Of a DNA stretch of 29,975 nt, positions 1 to 6,545 are shown in pieces. How positions within the stretch are numbered: the first letter of the stretch is position 1; every line of letters starts with the position of its first letter. Position numbers and translations under genes: made by a program. Under the pieces are notes generated by a model. It was not told the origin of the DNA. It was given only the letters and a program-made list of their open reading frames with translations, and ran no database searches. The stretch comes from a virus: positions 1 through 29,975 of the IMG/VR virus record IMGVR_UViG_3300000405_000026, one strand, 5' to 3'.

Positions 1-1
1 T

Positions 2-292
2 AGCTTGGTTCAAGAAATGCGCAAGGGTCAAACGGTTTATGTGAATAGCGGCGGCCAAGCCAGCCTACGAATGAGCATGGACAGCTTGGGGCGTGTGTTC
101 GCTGAGGCCCGATGTGATGAGCTTGAAAAGACTATTCAACTGCTTAACCAAAAGATTACAGTGCAAGAAAAAAGGACGCGGACAATAGTTGATACGCACA
201 GCGGGGAAAGTTCGAAGGCTGTGCAATGGTGGGTTTATGTTGCCTTAGGAGTTCTTGCATTCTTGATTTTTAGATTCCTGCTTAATAAATAG
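2..292 (+). CDS. Small coiled-coil protein with C-terminal membrane anchor (possibly 5'-truncated)
   Basis: The reading frame is open to the window edge, so the true start may lie outside; internal candidates are a TTG at 5 and an ATG at 17. The visible product has a polar N-terminal half, a likely short coiled coil (around CDELEKTIQLLNQKI) and one strong C-terminal hydrophobic segment (WWVYVALGVLAFLIFRFLL) ending in NK. This is the layout of a tail-anchored membrane protein facing the cytoplasm. I do not recognise the family. A lysis-cassette or other phage membrane role is conceivable but unproven, since no endolysin is visible beside it. A hairpin terminator follows 17 bases after the stop, so this looks like the last gene of a plus-strand unit entering from outside the window. 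Confidence 0.6.
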   Translation, partial: SLVQEMRKGQTVYVNSGGQASLRMSMDSLGRVFAEARCDELEKTIQLLNQKITVQEKRTRTIVDTHSGESSKAVQWWVYVALGVLAFLIFRFLLNK

Positions 293-308
293 CAGATTTC
301 TAAGAACG

Positions 309-340
309 AAAAACCCCATCAAATTAATGATAGGGTTTTT
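309..340 (+). terminator. Rho-independent terminator, probably bidirectional
   Basis: An A-tract (309-313), an imperfect stem (AAAAACCC and ATCA pairing with TGAT and GGGTTTTT, one C/A mismatch), a 6-base AATTAA loop and a T-tract (336-340) follow the stop codon at 292. The A- and T-tracts on both sides allow function on either strand. It separates the plus-strand gene from the minus-strand small-gene cluster. Confidence 0.75.
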
Positions 341-373
341 CTCTGTTAAGGCGATACGGCCTTTTATTTATGA

Positions 374-406
374 TGCGGGTGCAGGATTCGAACCTGAGTG
401 CAAAAC
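374..406 (-). other. tRNA 3'-end-like fragment (T-arm plus acceptor strand); candidate att site or tRNA relic
   Basis: On the minus strand this reads as a T-arm with the invariant GGTTCGAATCC core followed by TGC and an acceptor-like ACCCGCA. Stem CAGG pairs with CCTG around the TTCGAAT loop. No matching 5' acceptor strand (TGCGGGT) or convincing D-arm lies about 70 bases upstream, so it is not a complete tRNA gene. A tRNA 3' end in a phage genome often marks an attachment site that rebuilds the host tRNA on integration; a decayed phage tRNA is the alternative. A 38-aa open frame (480-364) also covers it and could be chance. No integrase is visible nearby. Confidence 0.4.
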
Positions 407-501
407 GCTTTCCTTACGTACTCAACAATGCGATAAAAATAGTAAATTTTTAGGTTAAAGGTTTTCTTTTGCCAATTCATCAAGCAACGCCTTCGCTTGT
501 T

Positions 502-834
502 TTACTGCAACTTGTTTAGATAGCGAACGGCTGGCCGTTGATGGGGTGACATTTCTTTATAGGTTGGTAGTTTCTTACTGTCGTCTTGATCTACAAATTC
601 CAAAGCGTTCAATCTTTGCGCTATTCTAACCATTTGGCTTTTATATCCAATTGTCTTATAGAATTTCGAGCAAACAACTTCGTCACCACCATTCATTGAT
701 GATTTATGGCAAATAAAATACGTTTGCCTTTGTACGCACTTTTTTATAATTTCTTTTGCTCTTTTTGAACTTACTATTCTATCTTCTGATAAGAGACAAT
801 TCTTGCAAAAATCTTTAAATACTTTTAATCCCAT
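502..834 (-). CDS. Small Cys-rich phage protein (probable metal-binding)
   Basis: This 110-aa protein starts with an ATG at 834. Two cysteines near the N-terminus (C-K-N-C, residues 10-13) and two later ones (YFICH around 40 and VVCSKFY around 54) are spaced as expected for a small zinc- or iron-binding fold. The C-terminal part reads MVRIAQRLNALEFVDQDD. The arrangement CxxC, then FICHK, then a second Cys before a GYKSQMVRIAQRL stretch is a recurrent type in Bacteroidota phages as I remember them, without known function. It lies last in a cluster of three minus-strand genes that run away from the DnaB gene. I assign no specific activity. Confidence 0.7.
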   Translation of the reverse strand: MGLKVFKDFCKNCLLSEDRIVSSKRAKEIIKKCVQRQTYFICHKSSMNGGDEVVCSKFYKTIGYKSQMVRIAQRLNALEFVDQDDSKKLPTYKEMSPHQRPAVRYLNKLQ

Positions 835-849
835 GCTGTGTTTTTAGTG

Positions 850-1125
850 CTAAAATACCATTTTAAACTTAACCCTAAAACAGGCTAATAAAACGAACAA
901 CTCAGCTTTTCTGGTTAAGTCTAACTGAATATCATTAGAAACATTACCAATTATCGTCTTATGATACCAAGTGTATATTCCTTCTTTTGGATTATAGTAG
1001 AAATATCCGTTTACTGTTTTTATTTTGAAGTAGGTTCTAGCTTCATTCATTTTGTCGCCCTTGCTTTGGCTTTCTTCAAACCCTATTTCTAAAAGCTCCT
1101 TATTTGTTAGTTTTAGCTGGTTCAT
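850..1125 (-). CDS. Hypothetical small phage protein
   Basis: This 91-aa protein begins with MNQLKLTNKELLEIGFEE and has the core TYFKIKTVNGYFYYNPKEG, with many aromatics suggesting a compact beta-rich fold, and ends in a hydrophobic stretch (AELFVLLACFRVKF). No signal peptide or catalytic motif is visible. Its ATG follows an A-rich leader (AACACAAACAAAATG). About 40 bases upstream, just past the stop of the preceding gene, lies GATATTTGAGGACT, nearly the same promoter-like string as the one before the neighbouring gene, so it may have its own promoter. I recognise it only as a type of small protein common in Bacteroidota phages. Confidence 0.7.
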   Translation of the reverse strand: MNQLKLTNKELLEIGFEESQSKGDKMNEARTYFKIKTVNGYFYYNPKEGIYTWYHKTIIGNVSNDIQLDLTRKAELFVLLACFRVKFKMVF

Positions 1126-1168
1126 TTTGTTTGTGTTTTTTAGGTTAAAACTTTAGTCCTCAAATATC

Positions 1169-1498
1169 CTACCAAGACACCCCGCCGGCAAGTTCAATTT
1201 TCAATAAGGCCTGCAATGGTGGCAGTATTTTTTCTGCAAAGCGTTGACAGGCTTGTTCGCATTTTTTGCTATGAACAATATATGCCATACCCGTGTGCAT
1301 TTTTCGCCCGAAATAATCAATGTTTATAGCTGCAATAAACGAGCGAAAATCTTCTTTTCCAAAAGCGCGCCAAGCGTAAGATAAATTCCCATAGTCGGTA
1401 ACGGATGCAAACATGCCGTCATTTGTTAGAACTATTTGACCTAACCATATGCCATGCTCACCCCTTAACGTGTAGCTTTTTGATAATACTTGTTCCAT
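1169..1498 (-). CDS. Hypothetical phage protein, promoter-proximal in minus-strand cluster
   Basis: This 109-aa protein (MEQVLSKSYTLRGEHGIWLGQIVLTNDG...) has a beta-rich N-terminal half and a helical C-terminal half (SKKCEQACQRFAEKILPPLQALLKIE). No transmembrane segment or catalytic motif is seen. The start ATG at 1498 is preceded by the leader AAACCAAAACACAAA and by an exact TATATTTG box 34 bases upstream. It is the first gene of the minus-strand cluster and diverges from the DnaB helicase gene, a position suited to early expression. Function unknown. Confidence 0.7.
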   Translation of the reverse strand: MEQVLSKSYTLRGEHGIWLGQIVLTNDGMFASVTDYGNLSYAWRAFGKEDFRSFIAAINIDYFGRKMHTGMAYIVHSKKCEQACQRFAEKILPPLQALLKIELAGGVSW

Positions 1499-1531
1499 TT
1501 TGTGTTTTGGTTTAATGAATTATTCAGTCCT

Positions 1532-1563
1532 CAAATATACAACCCAATTCAATCCATATCAAT
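1532..1563 (-). promoter_or_regulatory. Bacteroidota-type promoter for the 1498-502 cluster
   Basis: On the minus strand TATATTTG (1539-1532) matches the Bacteroidota -7 consensus TAnnTTTG, with an ATTG about 20 bases further upstream at the expected -33 position. The string ATATTTGAGGACT recurs with one change before the next gene (1154-1168). Predicted transcription start is about 1525, giving a leader of roughly 25-30 bases. Confidence 0.6.
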
Positions 1564-1615
1564 TCTTTAACTTTCTTTAACTTTTGGCAACGCTTCAAAA
1601 CTGTATTTTTACCCC

Positions 1616-2995
1616 ATGAGAAAACCAAATGCCTTGCTTGAATTGGGAAACATGCCTCCAATGGCTGTGGAGTTAGAAGAGGGTGTTTTGGGCGCGTTAA
1701 TGCTTGAAAAAAGAGCAATCAGCATTGTGCGCGGGTTACTCACCCCTGAATCGTTTTATAAGCCAGCACACGCCATTATTTACGATGCTATTTGCCAGAT
1801 TTCCGATGAAGGCAACCCGATTGATATACTTACTGTCACGGAAAAACTAAGGGATTTAAAAAAGCTTGAAGATGTCGGTAAAGCTTATTACATCAGTTAT
1901 CTGACTAATCGCGTGGCTAGTTCTGCCAACATCGAATATCATTCACGGCTGATACTTCAAAAGCACATGGCGCGTGAAACTATCCGTATTACTTCTGAGG
2001 CCGTCCATGAGTGCTACACTGAGGATATTTTCCAGACCATTGAAAAAACCGTTGGCGCCCTTCACGGAATTATTGAATCAAACACCCGGTCTGGAGATAA
2101 GTCAACTGAGGACTATCTCAAAGAAATAAGGCAGCAACAAGAGCGCATTCACCAAGGTGTAATACCAGGCATTGAATCGTTCTTACCAACCTATAATAAG
2201 GTCTCAGGCGGCTATCAAAAGGGCGAACTAATCATTATAGCCGGACGGCCTGGCATGGGTAAGACCGCCAATATGATGAATGAGGTTTTTCACATGCTCA
2301 ATAATAACTTATCGGTCGTCATTCACTCGCTTGAAATGCCTGGAGCAAGCCTTGTTTCTATTCTATTGGCGCTGCATTTAAAGGTGACTGTCAACCAAAT
2401 TAATAAGGAAAAAATGCCACTTGAGCTATTGGAATCAGCCGCAAAGTGGTTACGAACAAAGAAGTTTAAGATTTTCGAGAACAAGAAATTGAACATTATT
2501 CGCATGAATAGCATGTTATGGAAGGCAACAAAAGGACTTGACGCGCTATTTGTGGATTACTTACAGTTAGGTGAATCGGGAAAAGACACACCATACGAGA
2601 ATGTCAGCGCGGTTTCGATGTCGCTCAAGCAAATGTCCAAGGAATTAGAAGTACCCGTAATTGCATTATGCCAACTTAATCGATCGGTTGAAACGCGGGG
2701 AGGTGATAAAAAACCGATAACTTCAGACCTTCGAGAATCAGGCCAAATAGAACAGGATGCCGATGTGATTGACTTCATGTATCGGCCCGAACATTACGGT
2801 ATTACTGAGGATGAAAATGGCAATTCTACATACAAAAAGGCATACAGATTGAACGCAAAAATGAGAAGCGGAGTACCCGGCCACGAAATTGAAATGGATT
2901 GGAGCGGTGAACTTCAAAGGCTAAATGAGGTCGGAATATTTACACCGCAAGCCGAACAAAGCACCTTTGAAATGGAAGGAAATGAGTATTTTTAA
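1616..2995 (+). CDS. dnaB: Replicative DNA helicase, DnaB family
   Basis: This 459-aa hexameric helicase would unwind phage DNA ahead of the polymerase. The N-terminal helical domain (about 13-150, with the typical AVELEEGVLGALML opening) is joined by a linker to a RecA-like domain (about 180-440). Walker A is GRPGMGKTA (210-218), motif H1a is HSLEM (237-241), Walker B is FVDYLQL (312-318), the H3 glutamine motif is CQLNRSVE (352-359), and DLRESGQIEQDAD (371-383) is the conserved H4 region. Length fits the family. It leads a plus-strand unit diverging from 1498. TTTG (1583) and TATTTTTA (1604) resemble a promoter but would put transcription almost at the ATG, so the message may be nearly leaderless or start further upstream. 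Confidence 0.95.
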   Translation: MRKPNALLELGNMPPMAVELEEGVLGALMLEKRAISIVRGLLTPESFYKPAHAIIYDAICQISDEGNPIDILTVTEKLRDLKKLEDVGKAYYISYLTNRVASSANIEYHSRLILQKHMARETIRITSEAVHECYTEDIFQTIEKTVGALHGIIESNTRSGDKSTEDYLKEIRQQQERIHQGVIPGIESFLPTYNKVSGGYQKGELIIIAGRPGMGKTANMMNEVFHMLNNNLSVVIHSLEMPGASLVSILLALHLKVTVNQINKEKMPLELLESAAKWLRTKKFKIFENKKLNIIRMNSMLWKATKGLDALFVDYLQLGESGKDTPYENVSAVSMSLKQMSKELEVPVIALCQLNRSVETRGGDKKPITSDLRESGQIEQDADVIDFMYRPEHYGITEDENGNSTYKKAYRLNAKMRSGVPGHEIEMDWSGELQRLNEVGIFTPQAEQSTFEMEGNEYF

Positions 2996-3010
2996 CCTAA
3001 CAATATTACA

Positions 3011-3304
3011 ATGAATATTCCGAAAACCTTTGATAATTTTAAGCAAAAAGAAATAGCAACAGGTGTTGAAACTACGTCTGAAACTTTGTATAAAGGTTAC
3101 GTAATTTTTTTAAGATCAAGAACCACTTCTGGTATGTCTGGGAGAATTATTAAAAAAAATGAAGCGGGTAAAAAAATAGTTCTGTGTCAAAAAAGCTATG
3201 CTTTTATATTGCCAATTAATTTTTTAAGGGAATTAAAAGCATATATTGACAGCCACGCCACTATCTTAACCAATAAATTTAATCTTAAATCAATAAAACG
3301 GTAA
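3011..3304 (+). CDS. Hypothetical protein downstream of DnaB
   Basis: This 97-aa, Lys-rich, soluble protein starts 15 bases after the helicase stop (MNIPKTFDNFKQKEIATG...). The middle (ETLYKGYVIFLRSRTTSGMSGRIIKKNEAGKKIVLCQKSYAFILPI) has alternating hydrophobics typical of a small beta sheet; the C-terminus is basic (KFNLKSIKR). No motif is recognised. It is AT-richer than the helicase gene, as are the next small genes, suggesting exchangeable accessory cargo within the same transcription unit. Confidence 0.6.
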   Translation: MNIPKTFDNFKQKEIATGVETTSETLYKGYVIFLRSRTTSGMSGRIIKKNEAGKKIVLCQKSYAFILPINFLRELKAYIDSHATILTNKFNLKSIKR

Positions 3305-3361
3305 CGGTTGGGCTATTCACCGTAAAGGGTAGCAAAACATAATTAAAAAACAATCATTAAA

Positions 3362-3646
3362 ATGGAATTAAAAGACTATTTGAAAGGAAAAGGTTTTGAA
3401 TATTTATTATCAGAACCATTTATGAACCCGCGTAATGCTGGAAGTTCACAGACATTTAAAGAACTTTTTGAAGGATACCTAAAAGCCAATGAACCGAAAA
3501 CATTTGAAAAAGCATGTGTGCCATTAATGAAATGGCTCTGCGAAAATCACCATCCGCATATAACTTGCATTGTTACTGGCACGTCAAGCGAGCTACTTGA
3601 AGGATTAATAAGTAATCCAAATGTCCATGATTTTTTGGTAGATTAG
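3362..3646 (+). CDS. Hypothetical phage protein
   Basis: This 94-aa protein (MELKDYLKGKGFEYLLSEP...) is helical in its first half and carries a C-terminal stretch HHPHITCIVTGTSSELLEGLI. That stretch, a histidine-rich turn followed by a V-T-G-T strand and a helix, is a recognisable type in Bacteroidota phages without assigned function. The start follows the A-rich leader ending CATTAAAATGG. It sits in the plus-strand small-gene string behind the helicase. Confidence 0.65.
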   Translation: MELKDYLKGKGFEYLLSEPFMNPRNAGSSQTFKELFEGYLKANEPKTFEKACVPLMKWLCENHHPHITCIVTGTSSELLEGLISNPNVHDFLVD

Positions 3647-3665
3647 CCAACAAACATAAAACAAA

Positions 3666-3872
3666 ATGGAAACAAGAGAACTACTGTACAATTTATATTT
3701 TCACTACCAAAATAAAGTGGTGAAATGCAGGAATGAAATATCAATCATTCGTAAGGCGAAAACCCTTTCAAATACAGATGATCGCAGACATCAATTAGAT
3801 GTAGAGGTTGCCTGCTATCATGATTTCATGCGGGATTTAACGAAAAAATTTAAACTGGATTTTTCAAAATGA
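3666..3872 (+). CDS. Small helical hypothetical protein
   Basis: This 68-aa protein is predicted to be almost entirely alpha-helical, with charged and hydrophobic residues alternating as in a helical hairpin (METRELLYNLYFHYQNKVVKCRNEI...). Its leader (3647-3665) is almost identical to the one before the gene at 4400. Its stop overlaps the next start as ATGA (3869-3872), so the two are translationally coupled. No function can be assigned. Confidence 0.65.
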   Translation: METRELLYNLYFHYQNKVVKCRNEISIIRKAKTLSNTDDRRHQLDVEVACYHDFMRDLTKKFKLDFSK

Positions 3873-4183
3873 GCCACACAAGAGTAAAAACAACATATAG
3901 TGTTGAAGGCGCACACGCAAGCACGGAAACAGTAGATTTGTATTGCCACCACAACCACAGTAGTGATTGCGTCACGTTTCACCATAAAGACGGTAAAATG
4001 CCTGTTATGGCTTTTGAATCATGGGTAACTGGTGACGACTTGTGGGATGCAATGGAAAGATTAATGTTTCCTTTTGAAGAGGGATGGGGCGGGGAACTAA
4101 GAGACAAAGTTGAATATTACTACGTTGCCCCTTGGCAAACGGAAGCAAAAAAACAATCACATCATAAAACACCACCCAAATGA
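3869..4183 (+). CDS. Hypothetical protein, His-rich
   Basis: This 104-aa protein is coupled to genes on both sides by ATGA overlaps (3869-3872 and 4180-4183). It has a histidine-rich segment (YCHHNHSSDCVTFHHKDG, about 29-46) with two cysteines, which could bind metal, followed by an aromatic acidic region (EEGWGGELRDKVEYYYVAPW). The His/Cys cluster is seen directly; metal binding is inference. The tight coupling argues that this string of tiny genes is really translated. Confidence 0.6.
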   Translation: MSHTRVKTTYSVEGAHASTETVDLYCHHNHSSDCVTFHHKDGKMPVMAFESWVTGDDLWDAMERLMFPFEEGWGGELRDKVEYYYVAPWQTEAKKQSHHKTPPK

Positions 4184-4344
4184 AGTATTTTGCAATCACA
4201 ATTGTACTTGTAGTATGGCTTTTAGCCACTGTGCTTTTATCAATTACAATTGTTGGAATAATCGTTTTCATGATTGAGGACGACAACAACGAAATCTACT
4301 GGTTTAATTTTGCCTTGAATTTAAGGGATGATTTATGCGAGTAA
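4180..4344 (+). CDS. 54-aa single-pass membrane protein
   Basis: A short gene begins in the ATGA overlap with the preceding stop. The product starts MKYFAITIVLVVWLLATVLL, and one long hydrophobic segment of about 25-28 residues continues to IIVFMI. It is followed by an acidic cluster (EDDNNE) and a short aromatic/charged tail ending DDLCE. It is most likely a small inner-membrane protein or holin-like peptide; an uncleaved signal anchor is the plain reading. Function unknown. The overlapping start and A-rich operon context are the main evidence that it is real. Confidence 0.6.
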   Translation: MKYFAITIVLVVWLLATVLLSITIVGIIVFMIEDDNNEIYWFNFALNLRDDLCE

Positions 4345-4399
4345 GATTTCAATCGATTAAAATGGAATGAGTATTTTTAACCAATAAACATAAAACAAA

Positions 4400-4651
4400 A
4401 TGGAAAAGCAAATTGAATATGCAACAATGTTATCTGGTAAGGTTGCTGAAATCTTTAATAAAGATAGCGAATTTCACATTGATCAAAAGGAATTAATGGA
4501 AGGGAATAATTTAACTCATTTTATTCATGCCTTGGCAAACATAATGCCCACCCATTTTTATAACAAAATCACGGGTGAAGATAAAAATAGTCTGGAATTT
4601 AATCACGTTGCAAATCAATTAGTGTTCCAGTATTCTAACAAAGTAGATTGA
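4400..4651 (+). CDS. Hypothetical protein at the end of the DnaB unit
   Basis: This 83-aa acidic soluble protein (MEKQIEYATMLSGKVAEIFNKDSEFHIDQKELMEGNN...) has several predicted helices and no recognised motif. The leader CCAATAAACATAAAACAAA matches the one before 3666 almost base for base. Upstream, 4366-4382 duplicates the last 17 bases around the DnaB stop. The gene ends 6 bases from the stop of the convergent portal-like gene, across the palindrome GATTGATCAATC (4646-4657), with no clear terminator between them. Confidence 0.6.
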   Translation: MEKQIEYATMLSGKVAEIFNKDSEFHIDQKELMEGNNLTHFIHALANIMPTHFYNKITGEDKNSLEFNHVANQLVFQYSNKVD

Positions 4652-4657
4652 TCAATC

Positions 4658-6472
4658 CTAAAAAACCGCCGGAGCCGGTAATTCAATTTCAGAGGGTGCG
4701 GGAATCGCAGCAGCGGCCAACCCTTCAATGATGGCTTTCTTTTCGGCGTCTGACAGGCTTAAAAACTTCTCATTTTCCATGATAGCCATATCGATGAAAT
4801 ACAGAATTGATTGGTGAATCACAACGTCAACCGGGCGAATGAGATTTCGGGCCAACATGACTACAATTTCTTCGGCTGTAACCCCAAGAAGTCGATCAAT
4901 TTTGATTACCGCATCGTACCTCATTGATAGTTCTGCGTCGTCTTTTGAAACCGAAACGAAGTAGTTGTGAATCATATCCCGAATGACAATAGAAGGCAAT
5001 TTCCGCTCTTTTGCGTTCCCAATTTGCTCCAAGTAATCCGATGGACTCAGAAGGTCGAAATCAGTCGGGGTAATAATTGTAGGCTTGTGCAATTCGTAGT
5101 TCGCGGAACCATAGCGCATGATTCCAATGCAGCTTATCAAGTAGTCAATAAGAAACCAAATTTGATCTGAAATAGGCTTGATAAACGCTTCAGTGTTCTT
5201 TGAATCCCTGTCCTTTTCGGTTGCGGTTATGTTGCCGCTACCGCGTGGTTCGGATTTCAAATGCAAAACGTCCTGTGCCCGTTCGATTGCTTTATCGATT
5301 TGCTCAGACAGGAACTTAGGTGTTTCAATTGGTGGCGAAACATAGGCCATCGCGTTTTGAGCGGTTACACCCGTGCTCCGTTCATCATCAATACCTGACG
5401 GCGTTCTATTGACAACCAGTTCTGACATAGGCCCAAAGATGCCATCGAAGCCTGTACCACGGCAATTGGTACACGTTTTCGTGGTTGGCCTATCTTCGCC
5501 ATTGAAAACCGTAATAAGACCTTTTTCACATGAGCCATCTGAGCCATGGTATGTACACTTTTCACGCACAACTACACGGGTCGGATAGACGTTTTTCTGC
5601 TTAATAATCAGCAAATTTGCGGAATCCAGCGCTGCATCATTCAAGTGTGGCACCGCCAAATTAAAAGTACTGTCGTAAAATAGTTTGTTCTGAATGATTT
5701 TCGGCGTTCCCATCATTCGCCGCGCTGGGGTGAATCCTATCAAATGCTCAAATTCCTGAGATATTGCAAAGGTGTGATCAACAAACTTACCAACTTGAAC
5801 CGCTTCGTAAACAAATTCCTTTCCGAAATAACGGTAAGTCCGACCTACTTTTTGCGGTTGCGATCCGTTGTAAAGCACATTGGTTTTTTCCAAAGTTTCA
5901 ACAATGTATTCATCGTTTTGAAACCAGACCAATTGCTTGACGTTGTAGATTACCGGATATGGATTCACATAACCTATAATTTCAAGCTCTTCATTGGTCA
6001 CATAAGTGGGCCATGTTCCGACAATTCCGTTCGCGTCAATCACTTTATCGCTGACCATCGCTTGACAAAAAATAAGAAAATTATCGTATGTATCGATGCC
6101 TTCTCGAATAAATCGCTCGAAATCTTTGGTAATATCTGAATCCTTTTCTTGGCGGAACTCAATAAAACCGTTCATCAAAGACCTTTGCACCGTGTTTGAA
6201 AACTTCACATACGTGTCCTTGGTTTTCGGTTGGTACGTGTCCTTTACATAGGCAAATTCATCATCGGTTTGCAGTGGTTTGTTGGCTGCGAATAGATGGG
6301 CAGGAAATTCACCATAGGCGTGTATGCGCGCTTGATCGTACTCTTTCACGAGCAAGGTGTAACCAATATAATATTCAGGCAATTTCCCTGAAGGTTTTGT
6401 TGGGTTTCCTTCGGCTTCATGAGCCATTTTTGAAAGCTCAGTACACTTAATGGTAAATTCTTCAGGTGTCAT
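4658..6472 (-). CDS. Portal-like protein with zinc-ribbon-type insertion
   Basis: This 604-aa protein best fits a phage portal, the dodecameric ring at the head vertex through which DNA passes. An N-terminal helical part (1-130) is followed by a beta-rich part (about 145-300). Then comes a four-cysteine module (C306, C315, C334, C337, the last pair as CTNCRGTG), resembling a DnaJ-type zinc ribbon. After it, PPIETPKFLSEQIDKAIERAQDVLHL (about 380-405) and a long helical segment (to about 450) resemble the portal stem/wing helices. The C-terminus is helical with an Ala/Pro tail. Length suits portals. It ends a packed minus-strand run and is far from the terminase genes, which is unusual. Another large structural protein is possible. 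Confidence 0.5.
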   Translation of the reverse strand: MTPEEFTIKCTELSKMAHEAEGNPTKPSGKLPEYYIGYTLLVKEYDQARIHAYGEFPAHLFAANKPLQTDDEFAYVKDTYQPKTKDTYVKFSNTVQRSLMNGFIEFRQEKDSDITKDFERFIREGIDTYDNFLIFCQAMVSDKVIDANGIVGTWPTYVTNEELEIIGYVNPYPVIYNVKQLVWFQNDEYIVETLEKTNVLYNGSQPQKVGRTYRYFGKEFVYEAVQVGKFVDHTFAISQEFEHLIGFTPARRMMGTPKIIQNKLFYDSTFNLAVPHLNDAALDSANLLIIKQKNVYPTRVVVREKCTYHGSDGSCEKGLITVFNGEDRPTTKTCTNCRGTGFDGIFGPMSELVVNRTPSGIDDERSTGVTAQNAMAYVSPPIETPKFLSEQIDKAIERAQDVLHLKSEPRGSGNITATEKDRDSKNTEAFIKPISDQIWFLIDYLISCIGIMRYGSANYELHKPTIITPTDFDLLSPSDYLEQIGNAKERKLPSIVIRDMIHNYFVSVSKDDAELSMRYDAVIKIDRLLGVTAEEIVVMLARNLIRPVDVVIHQSILYFIDMAIMENEKFLSLSDAEKKAIIEGLAAAAIPAPSEIELPAPAVF

Positions 6473-6543
6473 TGTTTTGGTCTTGGGTAGGGTTTAGGCT
6501 TTGGCTTAACTCCTGGTCTTGGTTTAGGTTTTCCGCAACACAT
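6469..6543 (-). CDS. 24-aa Pro/Lys-rich micro-protein
   Basis: A 25-codon frame fills the gap between the glycosyltransferase-methyltransferase gene (stop at 6548-6546) and the portal-like gene. It starts two bases after the first and its TGA overlaps the next ATG as ATGA (6469-6472). The peptide opens MCCGKPKPRPG and continues as Lys/Arg-Pro dipeptides (KPKPKPYPRPKQ), a stiff, strongly basic chain with an N-terminal Cys pair. Exact packing on both sides supports translation. Function unknown; it might bind nucleic acid or act only to couple translation into the portal-like gene. Confidence 0.5.
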   Translation of the reverse strand: MCCGKPKPRPGVKPKPKPYPRPKQ

Positions 6544-6545
6544 AT

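Noticed and set aside
374-447. Complete tRNA gene
   Set aside because: The T-arm and 3' acceptor are good, but there is no complementary 5' acceptor and no D-arm, and the anticodon loop that can be drawn lacks the usual T33.
1524-1718. Minus-strand frame across the divergent promoter region and the start of DnaB
   Set aside because: It overlaps the TATATTTG promoter and the DnaB N-terminus; no leader or neighbour supports it.
5744-6139. 131-codon plus-strand open frame over the portal-like gene
   Set aside because: It lies entirely inside a well-packed minus-strand gene, has no leader of the kind used elsewhere, and its composition is that of a complementary frame.
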